A DNA stretch of 64,000 bases. It comes from Flemingiibacterium sp045636265. Lineage in GTDB: Bacteria; Bacillota; Clostridia; Oscillospirales; CAG-272. Within the stretch, counting starts at the first letter, position 1. The number at the start of each line of letters is the position of its first letter. The stretch lies in NCBI GenBank assembly GCA_045636265.1, contig JAZTXD010000076.1, positions 1-64,000 of the forward strand, written 5' to 3'. The position numbers were made by a program, and so were the translations under genes. Below, in pieces: positions 17,507 to 24,562 of this stretch. Under the pieces are notes generated by a model that was not told the DNA's origin, did no database searches, and saw only the letters and a program-made list of their open reading frames with translations.

Positions 17507-19498
17507 ATGGCTACAAAAGCAAAGGAAACCTACGGTGACCAGAGTATAAGCAGTCTGAAAGGCCCCGACCGTGTGCGAAAGCGCCCGGCGGTTATTTTCG
17601 GTTCGGACGGTCTTGAGGGATGCGAGCACTCGTTTTTTGAAATACTTTCAAACTCCGTCGACGAAGCCAGAGAAGGATACGGAAACGAGATACGCGTAAA
17701 GGTGTTTCTCGACCGTTCTATAGAGGTTGACGACCGCGGACGCGGTGTGCCGCTCGGTTGGAACGAGGCTGAGGAAAAATATAACTGGGAGCTTGTTTTC
17801 TGCGAGCTTTACGCGGGCGGAAAATACGACAACAACTCTGCCGATGCGTCCTATGAGTTTTCGCTCGGTCTTAACGGTCTTGGCGCGTGCTCAACGCAGT
17901 ATTCCTCGGCTTATATGCACGTGGCTTCCTATAAAGGCGACACGGTGAGCCGTATCAGCTTTGAAAAGGGATATCCCACCACCGAGCTTGTGGTTGAGCC
18001 GCTTGACAAAAAGGTGCGCCGTACGGGTACAACGATTCACTGGATGCCTGACCTCGATGTGTTTACCGACATAAATATCCCTCATGAATTTTTCATCGAA
18101 ACGATGAAAAAACAGTCTATAGTAAACCCTAAGGTTCGCTTTGTTCTCATGCTTGAAAAGGCACCGGGCGAATTTGAGGAAAGTGTTTACTTCTATGAAA
18201 ACGGTATCGCCGATTATCTCAATGAGCTTTGCGGAGAGTCACAGCTTATCGCTCCGGTTCAGTGGCATCTCGAAACATCGGGACGCGACCGCGAGGACAT
18301 GAAGGATTACAAGCTCAAGGTTGACATTGTATTCTCCATCTCCAACACAGTAAACGTTATCGAATACTACCACAATTCCAGCTTCCTTGAGCATGGCGGC
18401 TCGCCCGATAAAGCGGTTCGCACAGCGTTTGTATATGCAGTTGACAAGTATCTCAAGGCGCAGGGAAAGTATACCAAAAATGAAGGTAAGATAACCTATG
18501 ATGACATAAAGGACTGCCTTGTTCTTGTGTCGAACGGTGTGTCCACGATCGCGTCGTATGCAAACCAGACCAAAAAGGCTATAACCAACACGTTTATCGC
18601 CGAAGCGATGACGGATTTCTTAAAGCAGAAGCTTGAGATATATTTTTTGGAAAATCCCACCGAAGCCGAGCGTATGGCAAACCAGATACTCATCAACAAG
18701 CGCTCGCGCGAAAAGGCGGAAACTATCCGTCTTGACGTAAAAAAACAGCTTACGGGAAAGATCGATATTGCCAACCGCGTCGACAAGTTTATCGGATGCC
18801 GTTCAAAGGATCCCGAGGTGCGCGAGCTTTACATCGTCGAGGGCGATTCCGCGCTTACTTCCTGCCGACTCAGCCGTGCCGCCGAATTCCAGGCGCTCAT
18901 CGCCGTGCGCGGTAAAACGCTCAACTGCTTAAAGAGCGGATATGACAAGATTTTCAAGAGCGAGATCATTTTGAATCTTCTCAAGGTAATCGGATGCGGA
19001 GTTGAGATAAAGGGCAAGGTTAAGGGCGATATTGCGTCGTTTGATATAGATGTGCTCAGATGGTCGAAGATCATCATCTGTACCGATGCCGACGAGGACG
19101 GCTATCAGATACGCACGCTTATTTTAACAATGTTCTACCGACTCCTGCCTACGCTCATTAAAATGGGCAAGGTATATATTGCGGAATCTCCGCTGTTTGA
19201 GATCACAAGCAAGGATAAGATACAGTTCGCGTATAACGAGCAGGAAAAGCAGGAAATTCTCAAGAATCTCGGAAACGCGAAATATACCATCCAGCGCTCC
19301 AAGGGACTTGGTGAGAACGATCCCGAGATGATGTGGCAGACCACAATGAATCCCGAAACACGCAGACTTATCAAGGTTAACGAGGCGGATGAATTTGAAA
19401 CCGCGCGTATTTTTGAAACCCTGCTCGGTGACGATTTGGAGGCAAGAAAAGAGTACATCACTCTCTACGGAAACGAATACTATACGAGTGAAACTTAA
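17507..19498 (+). CDS. Divergent GyrB/ParE-like type IIA topoisomerase B subunit
   Basis: A 663-residue protein with the complete GyrB/ParE architecture. The GHKL ATPase shows Glu45 and Asn49 in FFEILSNSVDEA, DDRGRGVP at 75-82 and GLNGLG at 121-126. The transducer has NQTKK at 353-357. The Toprim domain has the glutamate in IVEGDSA (445-449) and DADED at 527-531. Several normally invariant stretches are altered: EGDSAGGSA reads EGDSALTSC, and the QGRDR segment is replaced. It should supply ATPase and Toprim functions for DNA strand passage, yet no gyrA/parC-like gene follows; the next gene is a hydrogenase subunit and a terminator intervenes. It is probably an additional paralogue rather than the housekeeping gyrase. 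AGGAG precedes the ATG. Confidence 0.88.
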   Translation: MATKAKETYGDQSISSLKGPDRVRKRPAVIFGSDGLEGCEHSFFEILSNSVDEAREGYGNEIRVKVFLDRSIEVDDRGRGVPLGWNEAEEKYNWELVFCELYAGGKYDNNSADASYEFSLGLNGLGACSTQYSSAYMHVASYKGDTVSRISFEKGYPTTELVVEPLDKKVRRTGTTIHWMPDLDVFTDINIPHEFFIETMKKQSIVNPKVRFVLMLEKAPGEFEESVYFYENGIADYLNELCGESQLIAPVQWHLETSGRDREDMKDYKLKVDIVFSISNTVNVIEYYHNSSFLEHGGSPDKAVRTAFVYAVDKYLKAQGKYTKNEGKITYDDIKDCLVLVSNGVSTIASYANQTKKAITNTFIAEAMTDFLKQKLEIYFLENPTEAERMANQILINKRSREKAETIRLDVKKQLTGKIDIANRVDKFIGCRSKDPEVRELYIVEGDSALTSCRLSRAAEFQALIAVRGKTLNCLKSGYDKIFKSEIILNLLKVIGCGVEIKGKVKGDIASFDIDVLRWSKIIICTDADEDGYQIRTLILTMFYRLLPTLIKMGKVYIAESPLFEITSKDKIQFAYNEQEKQEILKNLGNAKYTIQRSKGLGENDPEMMWQTTMNPETRRLIKVNEADEFETARIFETLLGDDLEARKEYITLYGNEYYTSET

Positions 19499-19501
19499 AT
19501 A

Positions 19502-19534
19502 AAAACCGCATCGGTAAATCCGATGCGGTTTTTT
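19502..19534 (+). terminator. Terminator of GyrB-like gene
   Basis: An 11-bp stem (AACCGCATCGG / CCGATGCGGTT) with a five-base loop and a run of T residues begins directly after the stop codon. Confidence 0.92.
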
Positions 19535-19650
19535 AGATTTTTTCTGATGTTTGGGCAGTTATTTTTGCGCTTTTAACGTCATATAAAATTAAAGGGCAAA
19601 ATCCCCAAAAAAATCAACGTTAAATTAGTGAAAAATATTTGCGAAAACTA

Positions 19651-19679
19651 TAGACTTTTAGCGAAATATGGTGTATAAT
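19651..19679 (+). promoter_or_regulatory. Promoter P1 of hydrogenase operon
   Basis: TAGACT (19651-19656) and a perfect TATAAT (19674-19679) are 17 bases apart. The resulting leader would be about 110 nucleotides and would carry the Rex-like palindrome near +30. Confidence 0.7.
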
Positions 19680-19713
19680 ATATAGGTAAGCCTTAAGGGG
19701 TAGTGTTGAAGTG

Positions 19714-19735
19714 GATTGTTATAAAAATAACAATC
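19714..19735 (+). promoter_or_regulatory. Rex-like operator upstream of hydrogenase operon
   Basis: A perfect inverted repeat with nine-base arms and AAAA between them. Its core TTGTTA-TAAAAA-TAACAA matches the clostridial Rex consensus TTGTTAA-N4-TTAACAA in both outer half-sites, total length and spacing; only the innermost pair differs. Rex represses when NADH is low. The site lies two bases before the -35 of candidate promoter P2 and downstream of P1. Confidence 0.65.
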
Positions 19736-19737
19736 TC

Positions 19738-19766
19738 TTGACGTGCCCTTTATGTCTGAATAAATT
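19738..19766 (+). promoter_or_regulatory. Possible second promoter P2 of hydrogenase operon
   Basis: TTGACG (19738-19743) and TAAATT (19761-19766) with 17 bases between them. The -10 is weak, and the implied start would fall very near the Shine-Dalgarno AAGGAGG (19776-19782). Confidence 0.4.
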
Positions 19767-19795
19767 TATTCCTTTAAGGAGGATAGGCACAACAT

Positions 19796-20290
19796 ATGAA
19801 GAAAAAGTTGACCACAGTAGCTTTCAAGGGAACTCCCGAGATGGAAGCAAAGCTCGACAAGATTATTGCCGAGTACAAGGGTACCAGAGGTGCACTCATG
19901 CCTGTACTTCAGGGCGCGCAGGAGATATACGGATATCTTCCCACTGAAGTAGTAAAGCATATCGCACTTGGTCTTGAAATGCCGGTTGAAGAGGTTTACG
20001 GCGTAGCATCGTTCTACTCCCAGTTCTCTCTCAATCCCAAGGGTGATGTTTCCATCGCAGTTTGTCTTGGTACCGCTTGCTATGTAAAGGGTTCCGGTGA
20101 TCTTATCAACAAGATTTCCGAAATCATTGGCATCAAGGCCGGCGAAACATCTGCAGACGGCAAGTATTCACTCGACGCAACACGCTGCATCGGTGCATGC
20201 GGACTTGCTCCCGTTCTCACTGTAAACGATGAGGTTTACGGAAGACTCGTTGTAGACGACATTCCCGGCATTATTGCAAAATATCAGTAA
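19796..20290 (+). CDS. hydC: NADH-linked [FeFe] hydrogenase subunit HydC (NuoE-like)
   Basis: A 164-residue thioredoxin-like [2Fe-2S] protein of the NuoE/HydC family. In trimeric electron-bifurcating hydrogenases it passes electrons between the flavin subunit HydB and the rest of the complex. The four cluster cysteines are visible in VCLGTACYV (two) and CIGACGLAP (two), preceded by the helical N-terminal segment with LMPVLQGAQEIYGYLP. Length is standard (about 160). It heads the operon and is separated from hydB and hydA by six regulatory-looking genes and a ferredoxin gene. Two possible Shine-Dalgarno sites, AAGGAGG and ATAGG, lie upstream of the ATG. Confidence 0.92.
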   Translation: MKKKLTTVAFKGTPEMEAKLDKIIAEYKGTRGALMPVLQGAQEIYGYLPTEVVKHIALGLEMPVEEVYGVASFYSQFSLNPKGDVSIAVCLGTACYVKGSGDLINKISEIIGIKAGETSADGKYSLDATRCIGACGLAPVLTVNDEVYGRLVVDDIPGIIAKYQ

Positions 20291-20332
20291 TTTATTCTGA
20301 CATACGGCAAAGGCCGTTTACGGAGAAAAAGT

Positions 20333-20683
20333 ATGAAGATTACAAAAATCAGAGAACTTCTCGGCGCAGAGCTCCTCACAGGTGAGGAACATCTCGAAAA
20401 CGATGTCTTTTCGGCATGCTGCAGCGATATGATGAGCGATGTGCTCGCATACGTAAAGGATCAGGGCGTACTTATAACGGGACTCTTAAATCCTCAGGTT
20501 ATCCGTACTGCAAACATGATGGATATGCCGTGTATCGTTTTTGTCAGAAGCAAAACTCCAACGGATGAAATGATCGAATTGGCTAAAGAATGCGGAATCG
20601 TCGTTATGAGGTCTGATCTGCGTGCTTTTGAAGCATGCGGCATACTCTACTCGGCGGGACTGTCAAGAAAGGCTGATGTGTGA
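20333..20683 (+). CDS. DRTGG-domain protein 1
   Basis: A 116-residue single-domain protein with the fold pattern of the DRTGG family: KITKIRELLGAELLTG, SDMMSDVLAYV, GVLITGLLNPQVIRTA, MPCIVFVRSK and CGIVVMRSD. The DRTGG domain also occurs beside CBS domains and in phosphotransacetylase-like proteins, where a ligand-binding regulatory role is suspected but unproven. It lies between hydC and an anti-sigma-like ATPase whose start is two bases downstream of its stop. A second, shorter relative lies after the sensory hydrogenase gene. GGAG precedes the ATG by seven bases. It contains several cysteines (an ACCSD pair, MPC, ECG, EACG), which could sense redox state, though this is inference. Confidence 0.8.
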   Translation: MKITKIRELLGAELLTGEEHLENDVFSACCSDMMSDVLAYVKDQGVLITGLLNPQVIRTANMMDMPCIVFVRSKTPTDEMIELAKECGIVVMRSDLRAFEACGILYSAGLSRKADV

Positions 20684-20684
20684 T

Positions 20685-21107
20685 ATGTCTGATGCGGTAA
20701 AGTTTCATTTCGATGTTGACGGGGCTGACTTTTCGTCGGCGGGCGCAGCATCGGTAATGGTTAAGAAGAAGCTGCGTCAGCTCGGCTATCCGCCGGAGAT
20801 CATACGCAAAGTCTCCATTGCAATGTACGAGGGTGAGATCAACATGGTCATTCACGCAAACGGCGGTACTGCCGACGTTGAGGTGTCTGACGAAGCAATC
20901 GTAATTACTCTTTCAGACAGCGGACCGGGTATTCCCGACGTTGAGCTTGCAATGCAGGAGGGTTATTCCACAGCACGTGAGAATATCCGAAATCTCGGAT
21001 TCGGTGCGGGAATGGGACTTCCCAATATGAAAAAGTATACAGATTCCATGGAGATCGACACTGTCGTAGGTAAGGGCACTACTATTACGATGAGAGTTAA
21101 TATTTAA
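20685..21107 (+). CDS. Anti-sigma/RsbW-type GHKL ATPase
   Basis: A 140-residue histidine-kinase-like ATPase domain protein resembling RsbW/SpoIIAB serine kinases. The N-box is in AMYEGEINMVIHANGG (Glu and Asn), the G1 box is SDSGPGIPD, and the G2-like region is LGFGAGMGLPNMKK, followed by the closing strand GTTITMRV. I start it at ATG 20685, two bases after the DRTGG stop, instead of the longer frame from 20622, which would overlap the preceding gene by 62 bases. There is no partner anti-anti-sigma (STAS) gene next to it. Within a hydrogenase operon it may phosphorylate a partner such as a DRTGG protein, or bind an unlinked sigma factor. Both ideas are unproven. Confidence 0.82.
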   Translation: MSDAVKFHFDVDGADFSSAGAASVMVKKKLRQLGYPPEIIRKVSIAMYEGEINMVIHANGGTADVEVSDEAIVITLSDSGPGIPDVELAMQEGYSTARENIRNLGFGAGMGLPNMKKYTDSMEIDTVVGKGTTITMRVNI

Positions 21108-21134
21108 CTCTTATAAAGAACAATCGAGGTGTCT

Positions 21135-22490
21135 ATGGCTGCAGATTACAAACATTCGGTGTCACTGGAACGTGACAAATGCAAAGGCTGTACGACTTGC
21201 TTAAAGCGCTGTCCCACAGAAGCGATACGTATCCGCGACGGTCACGCCGTTATAAACTCCGGACGCTGTATTGACTGCGGTGAGTGCATAAGAGTTTGTC
21301 CCTATAAAGCAAAAAAGGCGACGCATGACAGTCTGTCCATACTTGACAACTACAAGTACACGATAGCACTGCCGGCTCCCTCTCTGTACGGTCAGTTCGA
21401 TAACCTCGACAATATCGGTTACATCATACGCGGGCTTCTTGACCTCGGCTTTGACGATGTTTTTGAAGTGGCGTGCGCGGCGGAGCTTGTGAGTGCATAC
21501 ACACGCAAGTATCTAAAACGCGAGGATGTAAAAAAACCGATAATCAGCTCGGCATGTCCGGCGATAATGCGTATTATCAGCATGAATTATCCCTATCTTT
21601 GCGATAACATCATGCCGATTCTGCCGCCAGTTGACATTGCCGCTATACTCGCAAGAAAAAAAGCGCTGACAGAGCATCCGGAACTGAAACCGGAGGATAT
21701 CGGAATTGTCTTTATCTCTCCGTGTCCGGCGAAAGTAAGCTATGTCAAAAATTCGTTTGCAGGCGAGCGCAACTACATATCGGCAACCGTTTCGGTTCGC
21801 GATATCTACTTCGCTCTGCTCGACGTTATGAAAAAACGTGAGGATGAACCGCTTGACATGACAGAATCCGGTATGATCGGAATCGGCTGGGCATCGACCG
21901 GCGGCGAATCCAGTGCAATTCTGAATGAACGCTATCTTGCGGCTGACGGTATCGAAAACTGTATCCGCGTTCTCGATCAGATCGACAATTCGGATATAAC
22001 AAATCTTGATTTTGTGGAGCTTAACGCATGCAGCGGCGGCTGTGTGGGAGGTGCGATGACTGTCGCAAATCCGTACATAGCACAGGCGCGTCTGCAATCG
22101 CTCAAACGTTATCTCCCCGTTTCACCCAATCGCCCCGCGAGCGACTGGATTCCCGATGAGTACTTCCACGGGAAGACTGTAGAGTATAACCCTTACAGCT
22201 TACTCTCGGATGACAGAAAGACCGCGATGCGGATGATGAGTGATATCGAATCGATAACGCAAGAGCTTCCCGGACTTGACTGCGGCTCCTGCGGAGCGCC
22301 GACATGTATGGCGTTTGCGGAGGACATAGTCAAGAACGAAACCAGTGCAGATGAATGCACGGTTATAATGCGTGAGATATTCCACGATTACCTCGGCAAA
22401 AGACGCGATCAGGCACTTCTCAACCGTCTTAAGCCGTTAGGACAGTTAATTAAAAAAGATAAGGAGGAGTCGGGCGATGACAGTAAGTGA
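21135..22490 (+). CDS. Sensory-type [FeFe] hydrogenase homologue (HydS-like)
   Basis: A 451-residue protein. An N-terminal 2x[4Fe-4S] ferredoxin domain (Cys16/19/22/26 and 45/48/51/55) precedes an H-cluster domain and a C-terminal four-cysteine motif (Cys383, 386, 391, 408) like the DCGSCGAPTC domain of RnfB and CODH-associated proteins. H-cluster ligands are kept: Cys141 in SSACP, Cys197 in SPCPAK, and Cys299 and Cys303 in NACSGGC. The proton-relay cysteine of TSCCP is alanine (Ala140). This substitution is known from sensory hydrogenases of Thermotoga maritima and Thermoanaerobacter mathranii. GAGG supports ATG 21135 rather than the GTG at 21129. Expected role: binding H2 and relaying redox state to the neighbouring ATPases. 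The HydEFG maturases are not in this window. Confidence 0.88.
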   Translation: MAADYKHSVSLERDKCKGCTTCLKRCPTEAIRIRDGHAVINSGRCIDCGECIRVCPYKAKKATHDSLSILDNYKYTIALPAPSLYGQFDNLDNIGYIIRGLLDLGFDDVFEVACAAELVSAYTRKYLKREDVKKPIISSACPAIMRIISMNYPYLCDNIMPILPPVDIAAILARKKALTEHPELKPEDIGIVFISPCPAKVSYVKNSFAGERNYISATVSVRDIYFALLDVMKKREDEPLDMTESGMIGIGWASTGGESSAILNERYLAADGIENCIRVLDQIDNSDITNLDFVELNACSGGCVGGAMTVANPYIAQARLQSLKRYLPVSPNRPASDWIPDEYFHGKTVEYNPYSLLSDDRKTAMRMMSDIESITQELPGLDCGSCGAPTCMAFAEDIVKNETSADECTVIMREIFHDYLGKRRDQALLNRLKPLGQLIKKDKEESGDDSK

Positions 22491-22815
22491 AATCCTTGAG
22501 CATTTATGCGCAACGGTCGTGTGCGGAGATACAGACAAAATGTTTGACGGCGTTTATGTCGGAGATCTTCTCAGCCGCGCTATGAGTCATGTGGACGCCG
22601 ACAACCTCTTTGTAACGATTATGGCAAATACGAACGTTATCGCAGTTGCAAGCCTTACCGAAGCGGCGGCTGTGGTACTTGCGGAGGATGTAAAGCTCCC
22701 CGAGGATGCTCTCGAAGCCGCTAACACAAACGGTATTACGGTGCTCTCGTCTCCGCTGTCAGCCTATGAGCTGTGCGTGCGTATCAACGCCTTTCTCTCG
22801 GGGGCTGCAAAGTGA
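22477..22815 (+). CDS. DRTGG-domain protein 2
   Basis: A 112-residue DRTGG-type protein with the same general pattern as the one at 20333: TVSEILEHLCATVVCG, a central segment VYVGDLLSRAMSHV, FVTIMANTNVIAVAS and GITVLSSPLSAYELCVRI. It starts 14 bases inside the end of the sensory hydrogenase gene with a strong AAGGAGG, so it is translationally coupled. Its last four bases overlap the GTG start of the PHP gene. Unlike the first DRTGG protein it has only three cysteines. Such tight packing implies that HydS, DRTGG-2 and the PHP protein are needed in fixed proportion. Confidence 0.8.
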   Translation: MTVSEILEHLCATVVCGDTDKMFDGVYVGDLLSRAMSHVDADNLFVTIMANTNVIAVASLTEAAAVVLAEDVKLPEDALEAANTNGITVLSSPLSAYELCVRINAFLSGAAK

Positions 22816-23555
22816 GCAAATATCTTTGTGACCTGCACATCCACTCATGCCTCTCGCCCTGCGGCGATGATGACATGACTCCGGGAAACATAGCCGGTAT
22901 GGCGGTGCTGAACGGTCTCAATATAGTTGCTCTGACGGATCACAACACGTCAAAAAACTGCCCGAGTTTCTTTAAGGCCGCGAAGGCCTATGGGCTTATA
23001 CCGGTAGCCGGTATGGAGCTTACCACCGCCGAGGATATTCATGCGGTGTGTCTGTTCCGGAGTCTTGAATCGGCGATGGATTTCGACAGCTTTGTTGAGA
23101 GCCGTCGGTTCCCGATAAAGAACAAGCCCGAGATTTTCGGTAAACAGCTTATAATCGATGAAAATGACGAGGTGTGCGGGGAAGAGGAAATCCTTCTCAT
23201 AAACGCTTGCAATATTTCACTCGATGAAGCGTACCGTGAGGTAATAAAGCGCGACGGTGTTTGTTATCCGGCGCATATCGACAGAAGCGCAAACGGTATT
23301 ATCTCGATGCTCGGCGATTTTCCGCCGGAGCCTCAGTTTACCGCGTACGAGCTTAACGATATCGCATCGCTTGATGAGTGCCGTTCGAAGTTCCCGATAA
23401 TCACAGAGCGTGGACTTATCCATGTTCAGTCATCGGATGCACACTATCTCACAGATATTTCCGAGGTTGGATTCCCGATAGAGCTTGAGGACGAGCCGTA
23501 TTCCTCGGCAAACGTCAGAAATCGGCTCATTGATTATCTTCTCGGATACAAATGA
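22812..23555 (+). CDS. PHP-domain phosphoesterase
   Basis: A 247-residue PHP-superfamily metallohydrolase. Metal-binding segments are DLHIHSCLSPCG at the N-terminus, ALTDHNTS near residue 40, GMELTTAEDIHAV near 70, CYPAHIDR near 150 and SSDAHYL near 205. Relatives include nucleoside 3',5'-bisphosphate phosphatases (TrpH/YciV), so a nucleotide second messenger or pAp-like molecule is a possible substrate. I choose the GTG at 22812, which overlaps the DRTGG stop (GTGA) and is preceded by GGGGGC; the frame opens earlier but would extend into the upstream gene. PHP proteins of this type recur next to [FeFe] hydrogenase genes in Clostridia, but I know of no tested function there. Confidence 0.82.
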   Translation: MSKYLCDLHIHSCLSPCGDDDMTPGNIAGMAVLNGLNIVALTDHNTSKNCPSFFKAAKAYGLIPVAGMELTTAEDIHAVCLFRSLESAMDFDSFVESRRFPIKNKPEIFGKQLIIDENDEVCGEEEILLINACNISLDEAYREVIKRDGVCYPAHIDRSANGIISMLGDFPPEPQFTAYELNDIASLDECRSKFPIITERGLIHVQSSDAHYLTDISEVGFPIELEDEPYSSANVRNRLIDYLLGYK

Positions 23556-23570
23556 TTTTTGGGGGAAAAG

Positions 23571-24125
23571 ATGGACGAGCTTTCACTTTATGTTCTTGAC
23601 ATAACAATGAATTCGGTCAGAGCCGGAGCTACAGAAATACAGATAACCCTCCGTGAAGATGGCGAGTGGCTTTGTTTCAGTGTTTCGGACAACGGATGCG
23701 GTATGAAAAAAGAGCAGGTAGAGAAGCTCTCAAATCCGTTTTTCACCACAAGAAAAACACGTAAGGTCGGACTTGGTATTCCGTTCCTTACAATGCTTGC
23801 CGAGCTTACCGGCGGTAATGTGACGATCACCTCGGTTCACGAATCCGAGAGTGAGGAGCACGGCACCACAACAACGGCAAAGTTCGGCCGTCACCACATC
23901 GACTTTATCCCGCTCGGGGATATGGTTGAAACGGTGAAAACGCTTATCCAGGGCTCACCCGATATCAACTTCACCTACACTCACACAACCGAAAAGGGAG
24001 AGGTAACACTCTCGTGTGCCGAGATCAGGGAAGTGCTCGGCGAGGAAATACCGCTAAGTGAACCGGAGATCCTTATGTGGATCGACGGAACACTCAGAGA
24101 GCAGTATGAAGCACTGGGTGCGTAA
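23571..24125 (+). CDS. Histidine-kinase-type ATPase lacking a DHp domain
   Basis: A 184-residue protein whose first ~110 residues form a GHKL ATPase of the histidine kinase type. The N-box is ITMNSVRAGATEI, the G1 box SDNGCGM, the F-box NPFFTTRKTRKVGLGIPF and the G2-like closing strand GTTTTAKFG. There is no phospho-acceptor histidine helix before it, so it cannot be a conventional kinase alone. The remaining ~75 residues (from RHHIDFIPLGDMV) are unassigned. The ATG at 23571, preceded by GGGGGAAAAG, is better than the TTG at 23559. It is the last regulatory gene before the ferredoxin and catalytic hydrogenase genes. Confidence 0.82.
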   Translation: MDELSLYVLDITMNSVRAGATEIQITLREDGEWLCFSVSDNGCGMKKEQVEKLSNPFFTTRKTRKVGLGIPFLTMLAELTGGNVTITSVHESESEEHGTTTTAKFGRHHIDFIPLGDMVETVKTLIQGSPDINFTYTHTTEKGEVTLSCAEIREVLGEEIPLSEPEILMWIDGTLREQYEALGA

Positions 24126-24172
24126 TTAAAACTGTTAAAAATTTATTGTAAATACAGAAAGGATAAACCATT

Positions 24173-24544
24173 ATGAAGTCACTTGAAGAGCTTAAGGCAA
24201 TAAAGGCTAAGATGCAGGACAAGGTTGCAATTCGTACAAATTCCGGTGAAGCCAGAATTGTTGTAGGTATGGCAACCTGCGGTATCGCAGCAGGCGCTCG
24301 TCCCGTACTTAACGCTTTCGTTGAGGGTATCACCGAGGCAGGTCTTGCTGACGAGATCATCGTAACACAGACCGGATGCATCGGCATCTGCCAGTATGAG
24401 CCCGTTGTTGAGATTTATACCAAGGACGCTGAGAAGGTTACTTATGTTAAGATGACCGCTGAGCGTGCAAAGGAAGTTATCGAAAAGCACATTAAGGGCG
24501 GCAAGGTCGTTACCGAGTACACTATCGGCGCGGCTACGAAATAA
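24173..24544 (+). CDS. Thioredoxin-like [2Fe-2S] ferredoxin
   Basis: A 123-residue (2Fe-2S) ferredoxin of the NuoE/HydC C-terminal type. The recognisable parts are ARIVVGMATCGIAAGARPVL, VTQTGCIGICQYEP (second cysteine pair) and the C-terminal VTYVKMTAERAKEVIEKHI. Only one cysteine is seen in the first motif (ATCGIAAGA), where many relatives have two, so the cluster may use an altered ligand set. It has strong, highly expressed codon usage like hydB and hydA, in contrast to the regulatory genes before it. AAAGGA lies upstream. It is a likely fourth electron-transfer subunit or donor of the hydrogenase complex. Confidence 0.85.
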   Translation: MKSLEELKAIKAKMQDKVAIRTNSGEARIVVGMATCGIAAGARPVLNAFVEGITEAGLADEIIVTQTGCIGICQYEPVVEIYTKDAEKVTYVKMTAERAKEVIEKHIKGGKVVTEYTIGAATK

Positions 24545-24562
24545 TTAGGAGGAAAAACACTT

